A stretch of DNA of 64,000 nucleotides, taken from assembly GCF_018127925.1 (NCBI RefSeq), contig NZ_CP072348.1, forward strand, positions 689,501 to 753,500. The letters run 5' to 3'. The notes under the pieces are model-generated. The model did not search any database. It worked only from the letters and a program-made list of their open reading frames with translations, and was not told the origin of the DNA. Positions within the stretch are counted from its first letter, which is position 1, and each line of letters begins with the position of its first letter. Origin of the DNA: Prevotella melaninogenica. GTDB taxonomy: Bacteria > Bacteroidota > Bacteroidia > Bacteroidales > Bacteroidaceae. This document shows positions 9,133 through 17,621 of the stretch, in pieces. A program made the position numbers and the translations under genes.

Positions 9133-9747
9133 TTAAATCTTATTGATATCTATATAACCATTCATCACCGCATAGATGGTCAAGGCTGAAACACTCTTCA
9201 TTCCAAGCTTATCCATAATATTCTTGCGGTGAGTAATAACGGTTGTAAGACTGATATTCAACTTCTCAGCAATCTCTTTATTAATCAATCCTTGAACTAT
9301 CAAAGACAAAACCTCTATCTCACGATTGCTTAAAATCTTATTCTTTAATACTTGAGGGAGTTGCGGTAAGTTCTTACCACCTGAGTGACCATACTGCGCT
9401 ATCTTTAGAATAGCTTTAACAAGCTCATCCTCAGGAACATTAATACAAAAACTATGGAAACCAGAAAGTTGTGCATTTGGGTCCTTTGTAATAGTCAGAA
9501 CAATGGTCTTGTGGATACATTGAGAGAAGAATTGTCTATTTTCTAAGACAATTACTTGTGACACAAAATAATGATAATACGAATTTGGCTGTGCCTTTTC
9601 AAACTCTTGGAAGCTTGAAAAAGAATCAACAGTCATGATAGGCATAACATTCTGCAGTAGCTGTTTCAATCCTAACACAACAAGCGTGTTAGCATCAACG
9701 ATAGCAATCTTGGGACGTCCCATATTCATATTAACTGGATGCTCCAT
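9133..9747 (-). CDS. LuxR/NarL-type regulator with degenerate receiver domain
   Basis: About 204 aa from the first ATG (9747; a GTG at 9783 would add 12 residues). The N-terminus starts like a receiver domain (PKIAIVDANTLVVLGL), but the strand that should carry the phospho-acceptor Asp reads YFVSQVIVLEN, with no Asp, so it is probably not phosphorylated. The C-terminal 65 residues are a LuxR helix-turn-helix (LSNREIEVLSLIVQGLINKE, then TVITHRKNI). It follows the hemerythrin regulator by 54 bp on the same strand, and its HTH is clearly paralogous (both have NKEIA, TVITHR, LTIYA and VDI/IDI endings). The two are probably one regulatory unit. Confidence 0.85.
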   Translation of the reverse strand: MEHPVNMNMGRPKIAIVDANTLVVLGLKQLLQNVMPIMTVDSFSSFQEFEKAQPNSYYHYFVSQVIVLENRQFFSQCIHKTIVLTITKDPNAQLSGFHSFCINVPEDELVKAILKIAQYGHSGGKNLPQLPQVLKNKILSNREIEVLSLIVQGLINKEIAEKLNISLTTVITHRKNIMDKLGMKSVSALTIYAVMNGYIDINKI

Positions 9748-9801
9748 CGTTTTATTTATAGAGTAATAGGGTGACTCACCCACCCTATTAACTGATTTCT
9801 G

Positions 9802-10758
9802 TTAAAGTTTCACGCTACTGATATCCACAAGATTATTAACAATCGCATAGATTGTCAATCCTGCTGGTGAATGTATTTGCAACTTACGAGCAATATTACG
9901 ACGATGCGTAATCACCGTGTTAGTTGAAATACACAAATGGTCAGCTATTTCCTTGTTTGTCATTCCTTGTGCAACTGCCACAATTACATCCTTTTCGCGA
10001 TCACTAAGAACCTCATTTGACACAGGATTCTGCGTAATCATGTTCGAAATCTTTACACTTACATCATTTTGCTTACTCTTTTGTTCTAAGCGTCTGATTA
10101 CTGGAATAAAGATTTCTTCTTCTACCAAAGCATGCTGTTCAAGCCACGCTTCGCAATTATATATATCATATAATGTAGCAGTAAGACGGTTGTTATGATG
10201 CGCGTCGGAAGGCAGATACTTGATGATAATACTCTTCAATTCACGCAACTTCACGTCTGTTTGGCTATGATGCTTCGAATAAGTCTCTACATCATACTTA
10301 TCATTCGCCTCACCCTTCAGCAGGCTATCAACATATGGAAAGACATTCTTCTCCTCATATTGCATGTGATTATGGATAGAATGAGCATACTCATCATAGA
10401 GGCGGAGAATAAGACGGGCAAGATTATCCGTTTCATCCAAAGAAGCACACAACTCTTTGCGTATGAAAGGTAACTTATATTCAAGATAGTAAGTATGGCT
10501 TGCTCTAAGGTATTGCATAAGAGTTGGAATAGACAATCTGTCTACATCATCAAATCCCTTGTATCCATTTATCGAAAAATTGACTACAGCCAAGAATGTG
10601 TAAGTGTCTACATTCTGATCATCACACACTTCTCTCACGGTCTTATCGCCAAAGCCCAAGCTGATACCAAAGCTCCCTAAGCTCTGTAACAGGTCATAAT
10701 TATCTCTGATAAGATAAATCATCTTATCATCGGGCTCGTACATTTTCTGATTCTTCAT
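9802..10758 (-). CDS. Hemerythrin-domain regulator with C-terminal LuxR HTH
   Basis: 318 aa from the ATG at 10758 (the frame is open to a TTG at 10788). An N-terminal ScdA/RIC-like segment (about 25-75) precedes a hemerythrin-type four-helix bundle (about 85-235) with candidate di-iron ligands in HNHMQYEE, HHSQ and LEQHALVEEE. A LuxR helix-turn-helix (about 255-318, LSDREKDVIVAVAQGMTNKE) completes it. Hemerythrin/RIC domains bind a di-iron centre that reacts with oxygen or NO, so an O2/NO/redox-responsive transcription factor is the natural inference for this anaerobe. It is divergent from the rep gene across a 474-bp region containing array B. Confidence 0.85.
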   Translation of the reverse strand: MKNQKMYEPDDKMIYLIRDNYDLLQSLGSFGISLGFGDKTVREVCDDQNVDTYTFLAVVNFSINGYKGFDDVDRLSIPTLMQYLRASHTYYLEYKLPFIRKELCASLDETDNLARLILRLYDEYAHSIHNHMQYEEKNVFPYVDSLLKGEANDKYDVETYSKHHSQTDVKLRELKSIIIKYLPSDAHHNNRLTATLYDIYNCEAWLEQHALVEEEIFIPVIRRLEQKSKQNDVSVKISNMITQNPVSNEVLSDREKDVIVAVAQGMTNKEIADHLCISTNTVITHRRNIARKLQIHSPAGLTIYAIVNNLVDISSVKL

Positions 10759-10985
10759 CTTGTCACGTTGTAATGATATCGTATGCAAAATAACAAAAAA
10801 AAAGTCAATAATGCAATAGTTGTTGTCAAGTATTTAGTTTTTTATCATTAATTATCATCCTAAAAAATTACACTATAAAAGAGCTACTTAATCATCTAAT
10901 ATTCTTCTAACCCTATAATCTTACGATGTATTTATCTTGATATTGGCAACTTATTCTCCCCTTTTTATGAAGGTGTTTATGCCCC

Positions 10986-11042
10986 GCACATATCGTGCGA
11001 TAGCTTAGCACCAATGGTGTTGTTGGTTAGCACCAATGGTGT
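10986..11042. repeat. 22-bp-period palindrome array B (3 units), in front of rep
   Basis: Units start at 10986 (GCACATATCGTGC), 11008 (GCACCAATGGTGT) and 11030 (GCACCAATGGTGT), each 22 bp apart and separated by 9-bp spacers. The array lies between the hemerythrin regulator and the rep gene, 120 bp upstream of the rep promoter. Direct repeats of 17-22 bp next to a Rep_3 gene resemble plasmid iterons, but identical arrays elsewhere in the window speak against an exclusive origin role. Confidence 0.75.
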
Positions 11043-11157
11043 TGATAACTAAACACCTTACTATATGTTGTAAATAAAAGAACGACTTGCTACTAAAATC
11101 GTTTCGCATAATACACTATAAACGACAAAGAAAAAACTATTTTTGTTTATTTAGTGG

Positions 11158-11186
11158 TTTGTTCCAAATAAAAGCGGTATCTTTGT
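11158..11186 (+). promoter_or_regulatory. Promoter of the rep gene
   Basis: TTTG (11158-11161), a 17-bp gap and TATCTTTG (11179-11186) match the Bacteroidota consensus; the ATG follows about 46 bp later. Confidence 0.65.
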
Positions 11187-11232
11187 AACTTCTAAAGTGT
11201 TATAAAATACATGATAAGCTAAGACAACTGAT

Positions 11233-12381
11233 ATGACAACAGATAAAACAGCCATTAGAAAGGTTACTCGTAAACGTGGAGCAAAAGCACAGAAAGCACC
11301 GTTGAAAAGTCGTACTATCTCGAATGACCTTATCCCTATTGAAGAAGAAACATGGCTTCTTCAGCCTATTGCCGTGACGATGATGCGTCATGACTATTCA
11401 CTCATTCAAGTGAGGATTCTGGTGTCTATTGTTGAGAGTCTGCAATCAATCTTACATGGTATTTTAAATAACAAACGAGGATTTCAGCTCGACTTATTCC
11501 ACACTGATGAGTTGGATGAGGACGGACGTATGCCTATAAAACTGCCATTCAAGGAATTAGGTGTCGACCCAAATCACTATCCTCAGTTGAGAAATTCACT
11601 GAAGATGCTTGCTTCTATTCCTGTAGAAATACCTTATAAGACAGCTGAAGGAAGAAAGTACACCAAGGCAACCAACCTTTGTGACGTATATATTCCAGAG
11701 GATCGTTCTTATAACAAATATGCTATTCTGAAGCTTGATCATAGTGTTGCAGAGCGTCTTGTATCGTTAGACTTTGGTTATCACCGCTTAGGCAAACAGA
11801 TTGTCTTTGCATGTAAAAACCGCTACACCCAGCGTATCTATATGTTTATAGAGTCATGGGTGGACAAAGGTCGTACTGTCATTAAGACTTTGGAGTTCCG
11901 TAAGATGCTTCGTTTGGAGAACAACTATAAGAAGTTCTCAGACTTCTGTCGTCGTGTTCTTGACCCTGCCATGCAGGAATTAAAGGAGCTTGCAGAGAAA
12001 GGTTTCTGCGATTGTCACTTTGAGTATGAGAAGAAGTATGACCATGGTCAGCGTGGTGGTGAGCCAGATGAGCTTATCTTCATCATACACCGCACTAAGG
12101 ATAAGATGAATCTACAATTGCAGGAAATGACACAGAACCAGCGTCGACAGTTCCAGCAATACCTTGTACAATACTTCGATTTCACACCAGTAAATGCGCA
12201 AGCAATGGCTGATCGTATCACAGCCGAAACCTATCAGGAGGCTGTACAGAAGCTTATGAGCCTACGCGATCGTTTTGCAAAGACATTCGTTAAGGACAAA
12301 GCTGCCTATACTTTCAAGAGTCTTGATGAAATGTTGAAGTCGAAGGAAGTTCCCAACACCATAGTAGAGGAAGTGGAATAA
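11233..12381 (+). CDS. RepB/Rep_3-family replication initiator protein
   Basis: 382 aa. The segment LLQPIAVTMMRHDYSLIQVRILVSI (about 39-63) and the following paired winged-helix pattern, including GKQIVFACKNRYTQRIYMFI and FRKMLRLENNYKKFSDFCRR, are typical of Rep_3 initiators, which bind iterons and open plasmid or secondary-chromosome origins. The N-terminus (about 1-27) is strongly basic. No mob, par or other plasmid gene is nearby; flanks are ordinary chromosomal genes. Some oral Prevotella species have two chromosomes, so this could be the initiator of a secondary replicon, a domesticated plasmid gene or a conserved chromosomal gene of other function. I cannot decide among these. Confidence 0.82.
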   Translation: MTTDKTAIRKVTRKRGAKAQKAPLKSRTISNDLIPIEEETWLLQPIAVTMMRHDYSLIQVRILVSIVESLQSILHGILNNKRGFQLDLFHTDELDEDGRMPIKLPFKELGVDPNHYPQLRNSLKMLASIPVEIPYKTAEGRKYTKATNLCDVYIPEDRSYNKYAILKLDHSVAERLVSLDFGYHRLGKQIVFACKNRYTQRIYMFIESWVDKGRTVIKTLEFRKMLRLENNYKKFSDFCRRVLDPAMQELKELAEKGFCDCHFEYEKKYDHGQRGGEPDELIFIIHRTKDKMNLQLQEMTQNQRRQFQQYLVQYFDFTPVNAQAMADRITAETYQEAVQKLMSLRDRFAKTFVKDKAAYTFKSLDEMLKSKEVPNTIVEEVE

Positions 12382-12495
12382 CATATAGGAACTTTCCCTT
12401 ACGGAATAGGAATTTACCTATTGGATATTTGAAACCAAACGACTACTTTTGCAATAGAGATATAACATAAGTAGTCATTCTTAAAGGTTACAGAT

Positions 12496-13548
12496 ATGAA
12501 AAAGAATATTTTATATACATTCGCTTTAGGTTGTTTAAGCCTTTCACTATCTTCATGTGGTACATACCTCTCTGCAGGGGGTGGATATGGTGGTCCTGTT
12601 TCTGTATATGACGATGGATATAATGTTGGATACAGCAGTACATACGGCAGAATTGGATATGAAGAGGCGCGACGACAGGCACTCTTCTTATCAGACAAGA
12701 TGGCTTACGAACTTGGTTTGAGCGATGCACAGTATCAGGCTGTGTATGAGATAAATCTTGATTATCTCCTTAATATGCAGGGAGAACGCTCACTCTACGG
12801 AGACTATTGGGCACGTCGTAACAGCGATTTGTTCTATGTATTGAATACTCGCCAATATAATTATTACATAGGTGAAGATTACTTCTACCGTCCAGTTTAT
12901 TGGTACAATAATGATTATGCTTATAGGGTTTACAATCGTTACACCGACCGCAATTATTATTACCGCTCACGCCCAGCAGAATACTACACCTATCGCGGCG
13001 GACGAAACAGATACAATGACAGCTATTACGCTGGACGCTTCGGTGCACGACGTAATCCACCTACGGTAACCAACCGTACAAGAACGAGCCAAGAGGTTTA
13101 TCAGAATGGTGGCTCATGGAATTCTCCTCAGCAGAATAATGGCTATAGCAGCTTTGGTAATGCAAGGAGAGAGAATATGAACACAGCGCCAAGTAGGTCT
13201 TATAACGAGCAATTTGGGGGAGCAAGACCACAGTCTGAAAGACAGACTTATCAACCTCAACAGCAGCAGTATTCTGTTCCTCCACAGCCATCAGGTAGCA
13301 GGTCTTCATTTGGAAGTGCTTCTCGTTCATCAGCACCAAGTGCTCCAATGAATTCTAATCAGCCTTCATTTGGCAGTGCTTCTCGCTCATCAGCACCAAG
13401 TATTCCAATGAACTCTAATCAGTCTTCATTTGGAAATGCTTCTCGCTCATCAGTGCCAAGCGCTCCAATGAATTCGAATCAGTCATCATCGGGTTCAACC
13501 CGTTCAGATGCACCAACGAATAATAGTCGATTCGGTGGACATAGATAG
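12496..13548 (+). CDS. Tyrosine-rich lipoprotein with C-terminal tandem repeats
   Basis: 350 aa. A lipoprotein signal peptide ends LSLSSC, with Cys21 as the lipidated residue. The middle (about 70-170) is rich in Tyr, Asn and Arg (for example RNYYYRSRPAEYYTYR); the C-terminal third is a Ser/Gln/Asn/Pro-rich low-complexity tail. That tail includes three 20-residue repeats of the pattern SSFGSASRSSAPSAPMNSNQ encoded by three exact 60-bp units. It is probably exported and attached to the envelope; no known catalytic family is recognised. It follows the rep gene by 114 bp and precedes another unknown gene by 13 bp. Confidence 0.7.
   Translation: MKKNILYTFALGCLSLSLSSCGTYLSAGGGYGGPVSVYDDGYNVGYSSTYGRIGYEEARRQALFLSDKMAYELGLSDAQYQAVYEINLDYLLNMQGERSLYGDYWARRNSDLFYVLNTRQYNYYIGEDYFYRPVYWYNNDYAYRVYNRYTDRNYYYRSRPAEYYTYRGGRNRYNDSYYAGRFGARRNPPTVTNRTRTSQEVYQNGGSWNSPQQNNGYSSFGNARRENMNTAPSRSYNEQFGGARPQSERQTYQPQQQQYSVPPQPSGSRSSFGSASRSSAPSAPMNSNQPSFGSASRSSAPSIPMNSNQSSFGNASRSSVPSAPMNSNQSSSGSTRSDAPTNNSRFGGHR
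13303..13482 (+). repeat. Three 60-bp in-frame tandem repeats
   Basis: Units start at 13303, 13363 and 13423 and differ by a few substitutions (Ala/Ile, Ser/Asn, Ala/Val changes). Copy number could change by slippage without breaking the frame. Confidence 0.9.
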
Positions 13549-13561
13549 TAGAAAAATATAT

Positions 13562-14263
13562 ATGAGAATAACGGAAATAAACCGCTTAAGAGTAGCCTCT
13601 GTAATGGTCAGGGGCTACTTTCATGCTTTCTTCTCGGGACTGGCTGATGCCTTATATCCAGGGAAGAAAAGATTAGAACCAAAGGAATATAAGCAATTAT
13701 TGGTTAACAACTTTGATAACCTTTCAGGTCATTTCGTATCTGTACTCTTTCCTGTCCTTATCCGCCTGAACTACTCAGACCTTGAGACTGTGGCAGAAGA
13801 TATGAAGCGACGTCATTTCTCTGAGACAACTTCTGCAAAGATTTTATTGCGTTATGCCTGTGGGAGCAAGGAGTTATATGACCTTGTAACAGCCGAATAT
13901 CAAAAACAGATGTTTGCTCTGCTTGACGGACATTTACAGTCTGCTGAAGACTATTTTGCTGATTGCCCTACTTTAGTACATGAAAACAACGTACCTGTTT
14001 CACTCGCTATCCGCTCTATTGTTCGTGTACAAATGCAAGCCTATGCTGCAGGAATAACACAAGCAAAAACAGAGATTAACGGATTGCATCAGGCTACTGT
14101 ATATCGTTTGATGATTGCAGGAATGATGACACTTCTGCATGAAGAGCCTGTAAAGTTTGAAGAGGAGAACTTGGAAATGATGTTCAGAAAGGTATCATTA
14201 AACTCTGATAACTTTGAACATCTCATGAATGAAATGAATCAAGCCTACGAAGACTTGGTTTAA
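13562..14263 (+). CDS. Conserved protein of unknown function
   Basis: 233 aa from the ATG at 13562, 13 bp after the lipoprotein stop. The open frame reaches back to 13508, but the extra residues are only the shifted reading of the lipoprotein end. The protein is mainly helical, without signal peptide or membrane helices and with no motif I can name; Leu/Met-rich helical blocks such as LIRLNYSDLETVAEDMKRR are visible. Good codon use and clean boundaries make it a real gene. Spacing suggests co-expression with the lipoprotein. Confidence 0.7.
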   Translation: MRITEINRLRVASVMVRGYFHAFFSGLADALYPGKKRLEPKEYKQLLVNNFDNLSGHFVSVLFPVLIRLNYSDLETVAEDMKRRHFSETTSAKILLRYACGSKELYDLVTAEYQKQMFALLDGHLQSAEDYFADCPTLVHENNVPVSLAIRSIVRVQMQAYAAGITQAKTEINGLHQATVYRLMIAGMMTLLHEEPVKFEEENLEMMFRKVSLNSDNFEHLMNEMNQAYEDLV

Positions 14264-14482
14264 TACAAATATTTTTAAAACAAAGACTTTAGAAAGGTAG
14301 CACAGAAGCTCTCTTTTATCCGTCTCCATAAAGCAGTTATGCAACATCATTTTTTACGGCTTTTAAGATTAGAAATTATTTTACATTTTATTCTATAAAA
14401 GCTATTAGATGACGATATAATATGTCTTTCTTTAACGCATCTATAACCAATTGTAATTCAACATCTTACAATACAGCATAAG

Positions 14483-14541
14483 AAAAGGTGCTTAGTTGGC
14501 TTTGAAAAGGGCGTTAGTTAGACCTTAAAAGGGCACCTTTT
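14483..14541. repeat. Dispersed hairpin repeat, copy 2
   Basis: Arms AAAAGGTGC (14483-14491) and GCACCTTTT (14533-14541) pair perfectly and share interior wording (TTAGT, GGCTTT, AAAAGG) with copies 1 and 3. The preceding 14264-14482 is AT-rich and shows nothing recognisable. Confidence 0.65.
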
Positions 14542-14550
14542 ACAATACAA

Positions 14551-14592
14551 TTAGTGCTTAATTGGAATCCAATTAAGCACTAACTATTTTTA
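14551..14592 (+). terminator. Perfect 15-bp stem, likely terminator
   Basis: TTAGTGCTTAATTGG (14551-14565) and its exact reverse complement (14569-14583) leave a 3-nt loop and are followed by CTATTTTTATT. It lies just before the miniature IS and could end transcripts from the 13562 gene. Confidence 0.55.
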
Positions 14593-14608
14593 TTGCAAGA
14601 ATATTTTT

Positions 14609-15151
14609 TTCTGTGTTTTGATAAAAGTACTAACAAACCTTAAACACTTTCAAAGTATGCCTCATAGTCATCAGAGAGTGTATAGATGCTGTCCCTCTGC
14701 CCCATAATCTCTCGCAATTTCATCATCATCAACCATGCGGGAGAGTAATATTCGAGTTCAAGCTGATGCTGGATCTCCTTAGCCGACAGTACCTGCTTGA
14801 TGGATGTCATCATGTGCGCAGTAGAGAACCAATCATACAGCGGTAGTTTGCTATGTTCCATAACGGTACCCTTTGTCAACGAGATTCTGTTGCCACAGTT
14901 CTCACATTGAAAGGATTTCCTTCCAGGCAGCCATTTATACTTTGTAGCTCCACACTTAGGACACACAACACCTATTTCCTCTCGAACAGCTCTAAGGTAG
15001 TTCTCGCAGCTATCCTCATCAGGGAACATCTGGAAGAAGTCTTTCAATAACATAGGTCTCATATTTGTGACAAATATAATTGATTTTCAGATTTTTACAA
15101 TGGAGCTATATTGAAATTAACATACCTTAGTACTTTTATCAAAACACAGAA
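14609..15151 (-). mobile_element. Miniature IS1595-like element (543 bp) with 8-bp target duplication
   Basis: Inverted ends of about 25 bp: the left starts TTCTGTGTTTTGATAAAAGT and the right is its reverse complement ending at 15151. Both are flanked by the direct repeat ATATTTTT (14601-14608 and 15152-15159). Eight-bp duplications are known for IS1595. Full IS1595 members are about 1 kb, so this is a short derivative that still moved, or was deleted after moving. Confidence 0.85.
14640..15062 (-). CDS. Zinc-ribbon N-terminal part of an IS1595-type transposase
   Basis: 140 aa. The zinc ribbon CPKCGATKYKW...CENCGN and the block GTVMEHSKLPLYDWF...IKQVLSAKEIQHQL are the conserved N-terminal half of IS1595 transposases. 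The DDE catalytic domain that should follow the GQRDSIYTL segment is absent; the frame ends 31 bp inside the left terminal repeat. The ORF is otherwise undamaged, with start and stop within the element. A catalytically dead DNA-binding protein is expected; it could bind or titrate the ends of full-length relatives (inference). Confidence 0.75.
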   Translation of the reverse strand: MRPMLLKDFFQMFPDEDSCENYLRAVREEIGVVCPKCGATKYKWLPGRKSFQCENCGNRISLTKGTVMEHSKLPLYDWFSTAHMMTSIKQVLSAKEIQHQLELEYYSPAWLMMMKLREIMGQRDSIYTLSDDYEAYFESV

Positions 15152-15243
15152 ATATTTTTTTACATTATCTATAAAATCTAAAGATACAATACACTATCTT
15201 TTTGACTTATAGTAAAGTGATTTTTCCACAGATTCTCATAATC

Positions 15244-15786
15244 TTAGTAGATACATTCATCTACCTTTATATCTGTCTCTTCAGTTGGTATGTTTGGAAG
15301 GAACTGAAAAGGAAAACAGATACCAACCTTATATGCATTTGTGAGCAAAGGAAGAAAACGATCATAATAACCTTTTCCACGTCCAAGACGATTCCGTTCC
15401 TTATCAAAAGCCATACCTGGAATGAGCGCAAATTCTATAGAAGAGAAATCCGTAAAAGCTTCACCTATAGGCTCAAGTATTCCATAACTACTCGTTTCAA
15501 AGGAATTTGGATTACGATAGAGTCGAAGTTCCATTTCGGTATCACTGATGACAACAGGAAGAAGAATAGTCCTTCCTTCATTATGAAGTTGCTTGATGAG
15601 GTCATGTGTATATACCTCATCAGGCAGCGAATTATACAGAAGAACTGTCTTAGCACTTTGAAGACGTGGGTGATTGAGTACTCGCTGGATAAGTGGACAT
15701 GACTCCTTTATCAATTCTTCTGTAGAAAACTGCTTCTTACGTGCCCTCACTTCTTTCCGTAAGGACTTTTTATCAAGATGTATCAT
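15244..15786 (-). CDS. 5-formyltetrahydrofolate cyclo-ligase
   Basis: 180 aa, the family length. Converts 5-formyl-THF to 5,10-methenyl-THF with ATP. The diagnostic C-terminal motif PGMAFDKERNRLGRGKGYYD is present, and the N-terminal KKSLRKEVRARKK is typical. It overlaps the S41 protease gene by 4 bp (start inside the preceding stop), so it is the last gene of an operon read leftwards. Confidence 0.93.
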   Translation of the reverse strand: MIHLDKKSLRKEVRARKKQFSTEELIKESCPLIQRVLNHPRLQSAKTVLLYNSLPDEVYTHDLIKQLHNEGRTILLPVVISDTEMELRLYRNPNSFETSSYGILEPIGEAFTDFSSIEFALIPGMAFDKERNRLGRGKGYYDRFLPLLTNAYKVGICFPFQFLPNIPTEETDIKVDECIY

Positions 15787-17462
15787 CGCCGTAGAGGGAT
15801 TATTTTACGTAGAGAATCAGAATGCTTCAGAGCCTTCTGCTTTGGTTTAAGCAAAAGTAGAGAAGGCATATGGAACACTCTGATAGCCTCTTTTACAGTT
15901 GCATCGTCACGGTTTACATACTCTATCCAAGCCTGCTCATCAAGTATATTATAAATGATACGGCTGTTAAGATAATCCTGCAGAAGTGAGTGTGAACGCA
16001 TAATCATCAAATTACGTCTGCGCAATCCATTCTTTTCTGCAAAGTTAACGAAGTCACCTACAAGATTCTGATGTTCCAAGTAGTTTGCCAAAGGTTTCAT
16101 TTCCCCAAAACTACTGAGTTTTTTTCTGTTGCTATCAGTATAATTGAAAGCATACTGAAGGATAAGTCCACTCATCACAGCTTCCTTATAATAAGAAGTT
16201 ACCTTTGATGTATCCTCTGGTACAAAGATGTCTGGCGTAATACCACCGCCACCATATACAGTACGTCCGTTTACTGTATGATAAGCTGGTCCCTCATGTT
16301 TGATGCTATCCTGAGAGAAGAACTCACCATGCTGATAACGTGTGAGAATATCATTCTCATAGTCAGCATTATCACCAGGCTTGAATGGCTTTTGAATACA
16401 ACGTCCTGAAGGAGTATAATAACGTGCTATTGTCAATCGAATCAAACTACCATCATTAAACTGAATTTGCTGCTGTACCAATCCCTTACCAAAGGAACGA
16501 CGACCAACAATCGTGGCACGATCGTTATCTTGCATAGCACCAGCGAAGATCTCTGCAGCAGAAGCTGAACCTTCATTGATAAGTACAACCATAGGAATAT
16601 GCTGATAACTTCCCTTACCATCACTACGATAATTAACACGTGGACTCTTTCTACCTTGTGTATAAACAATCAGACGATTCTTTGGAAGGAACTCATTAGC
16701 CATCTGTACAGCAGACTCTAAGATACCACCTCCATTATCACGAAGATCAATAACCAAGTGATCTGCACCCCGAATATTGAGAGTTTGCAAAGCTGCTAAC
16801 ATCTCTGCATAGGTTCTTTCGCCAAAACTCTTAATACGAATATAGCCTGTTGTATCATTAAGCATATATGCAGCAGAGACACTCTTCACAGCAATGTCAC
16901 CACGTGTTACTGTGAACATCTTTACTCCCTTTTCACCATATCGCTTAACACCAATCTTTACCTTCGAATCCTTTGGACCCTTAAGGCGGTGCATAGCTTC
17001 CTCATTTGTAACGTCTTTACCAACAAACGATTTACCATTGATACTAACAACCTTGTCACCTGCTAACAAACCAGCCTTATCTGCGGGTCCATCCTTGATA
17101 ACATTCTGTATACGCAATGTATCTTGACGAATAGTAAATTCAATTCCAACACCTGAGAAAGAGCCCTTCAAGTCATCCGTAGCCAACTGCACATCCTTTG
17201 CACTGATATAGACAGAATGTGGGTCAAGCTCTGACAGAATCTCGGGAATAGCCTTATCAACAAGTTCATCGATATTAACAGAATCAACATACTGATCATC
17301 GATGATATGCAACAGATTACTAAGTCGACTACTACCACTATTAATGATATTTAGACGATTACCTGAGAAATGATTGGCATAGAAAGTACCAATAAGAATA
17401 CCGACGACAACACATAGTGCCATCAGTAACGGCATGAAATGATTGTTTTTACTCTGATTCAT
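15783..17462 (-). CDS. S41-family C-terminal processing protease (CtpA/Prc-like)
   Basis: 559 aa. An N-terminal membrane anchor (about 10-29) is followed by a PDZ domain (about 90-180) and the S41 catalytic domain. The Ser is in NEGSASAAEIFAGA and the Lys in GRRSFGKGLVQ, the serine-lysine dyad of the family. A C-terminal extension of about 150 residues follows. It acts in the periplasm, cleaving C-termini of envelope proteins (family knowledge). It is coupled to the folate enzyme downstream. Confidence 0.9.
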   Translation of the reverse strand: MNQSKNNHFMPLLMALCVVVGILIGTFYANHFSGNRLNIINSGSSRLSNLLHIIDDQYVDSVNIDELVDKAIPEILSELDPHSVYISAKDVQLATDDLKGSFSGVGIEFTIRQDTLRIQNVIKDGPADKAGLLAGDKVVSINGKSFVGKDVTNEEAMHRLKGPKDSKVKIGVKRYGEKGVKMFTVTRGDIAVKSVSAAYMLNDTTGYIRIKSFGERTYAEMLAALQTLNIRGADHLVIDLRDNGGGILESAVQMANEFLPKNRLIVYTQGRKSPRVNYRSDGKGSYQHIPMVVLINEGSASAAEIFAGAMQDNDRATIVGRRSFGKGLVQQQIQFNDGSLIRLTIARYYTPSGRCIQKPFKPGDNADYENDILTRYQHGEFFSQDSIKHEGPAYHTVNGRTVYGGGGITPDIFVPEDTSKVTSYYKEAVMSGLILQYAFNYTDSNRKKLSSFGEMKPLANYLEHQNLVGDFVNFAEKNGLRRRNLMIMRSHSLLQDYLNSRIIYNILDEQAWIEYVNRDDATVKEAIRVFHMPSLLLLKPKQKALKHSDSLRKIIPLRR

Positions 17463-17621
17463 AAAAGCCTAACCCCCACTCTTCCAGATAAGATGAAAGC
17501 ACCAAGAGGGATTCGATAAATACTTGTTATACTTTGTTTTATTAACAGTGGGGATAAACTATATTAGGTATGAGACCTATTTGATTATACTCCAACAGTT
17601 TACTCAAATTCTTATTCTTGT

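Noticed and set aside
10986-11042. CRISPR array
   Set aside because: Units are only 13 bp in a 22-bp period, spacers are 9 bp, and no cas gene is present.
15202-15702. Plus-strand 166-aa ORF
   Set aside because: Shadow of the folate cyclo-ligase gene, which has clear family motifs on the other strand.
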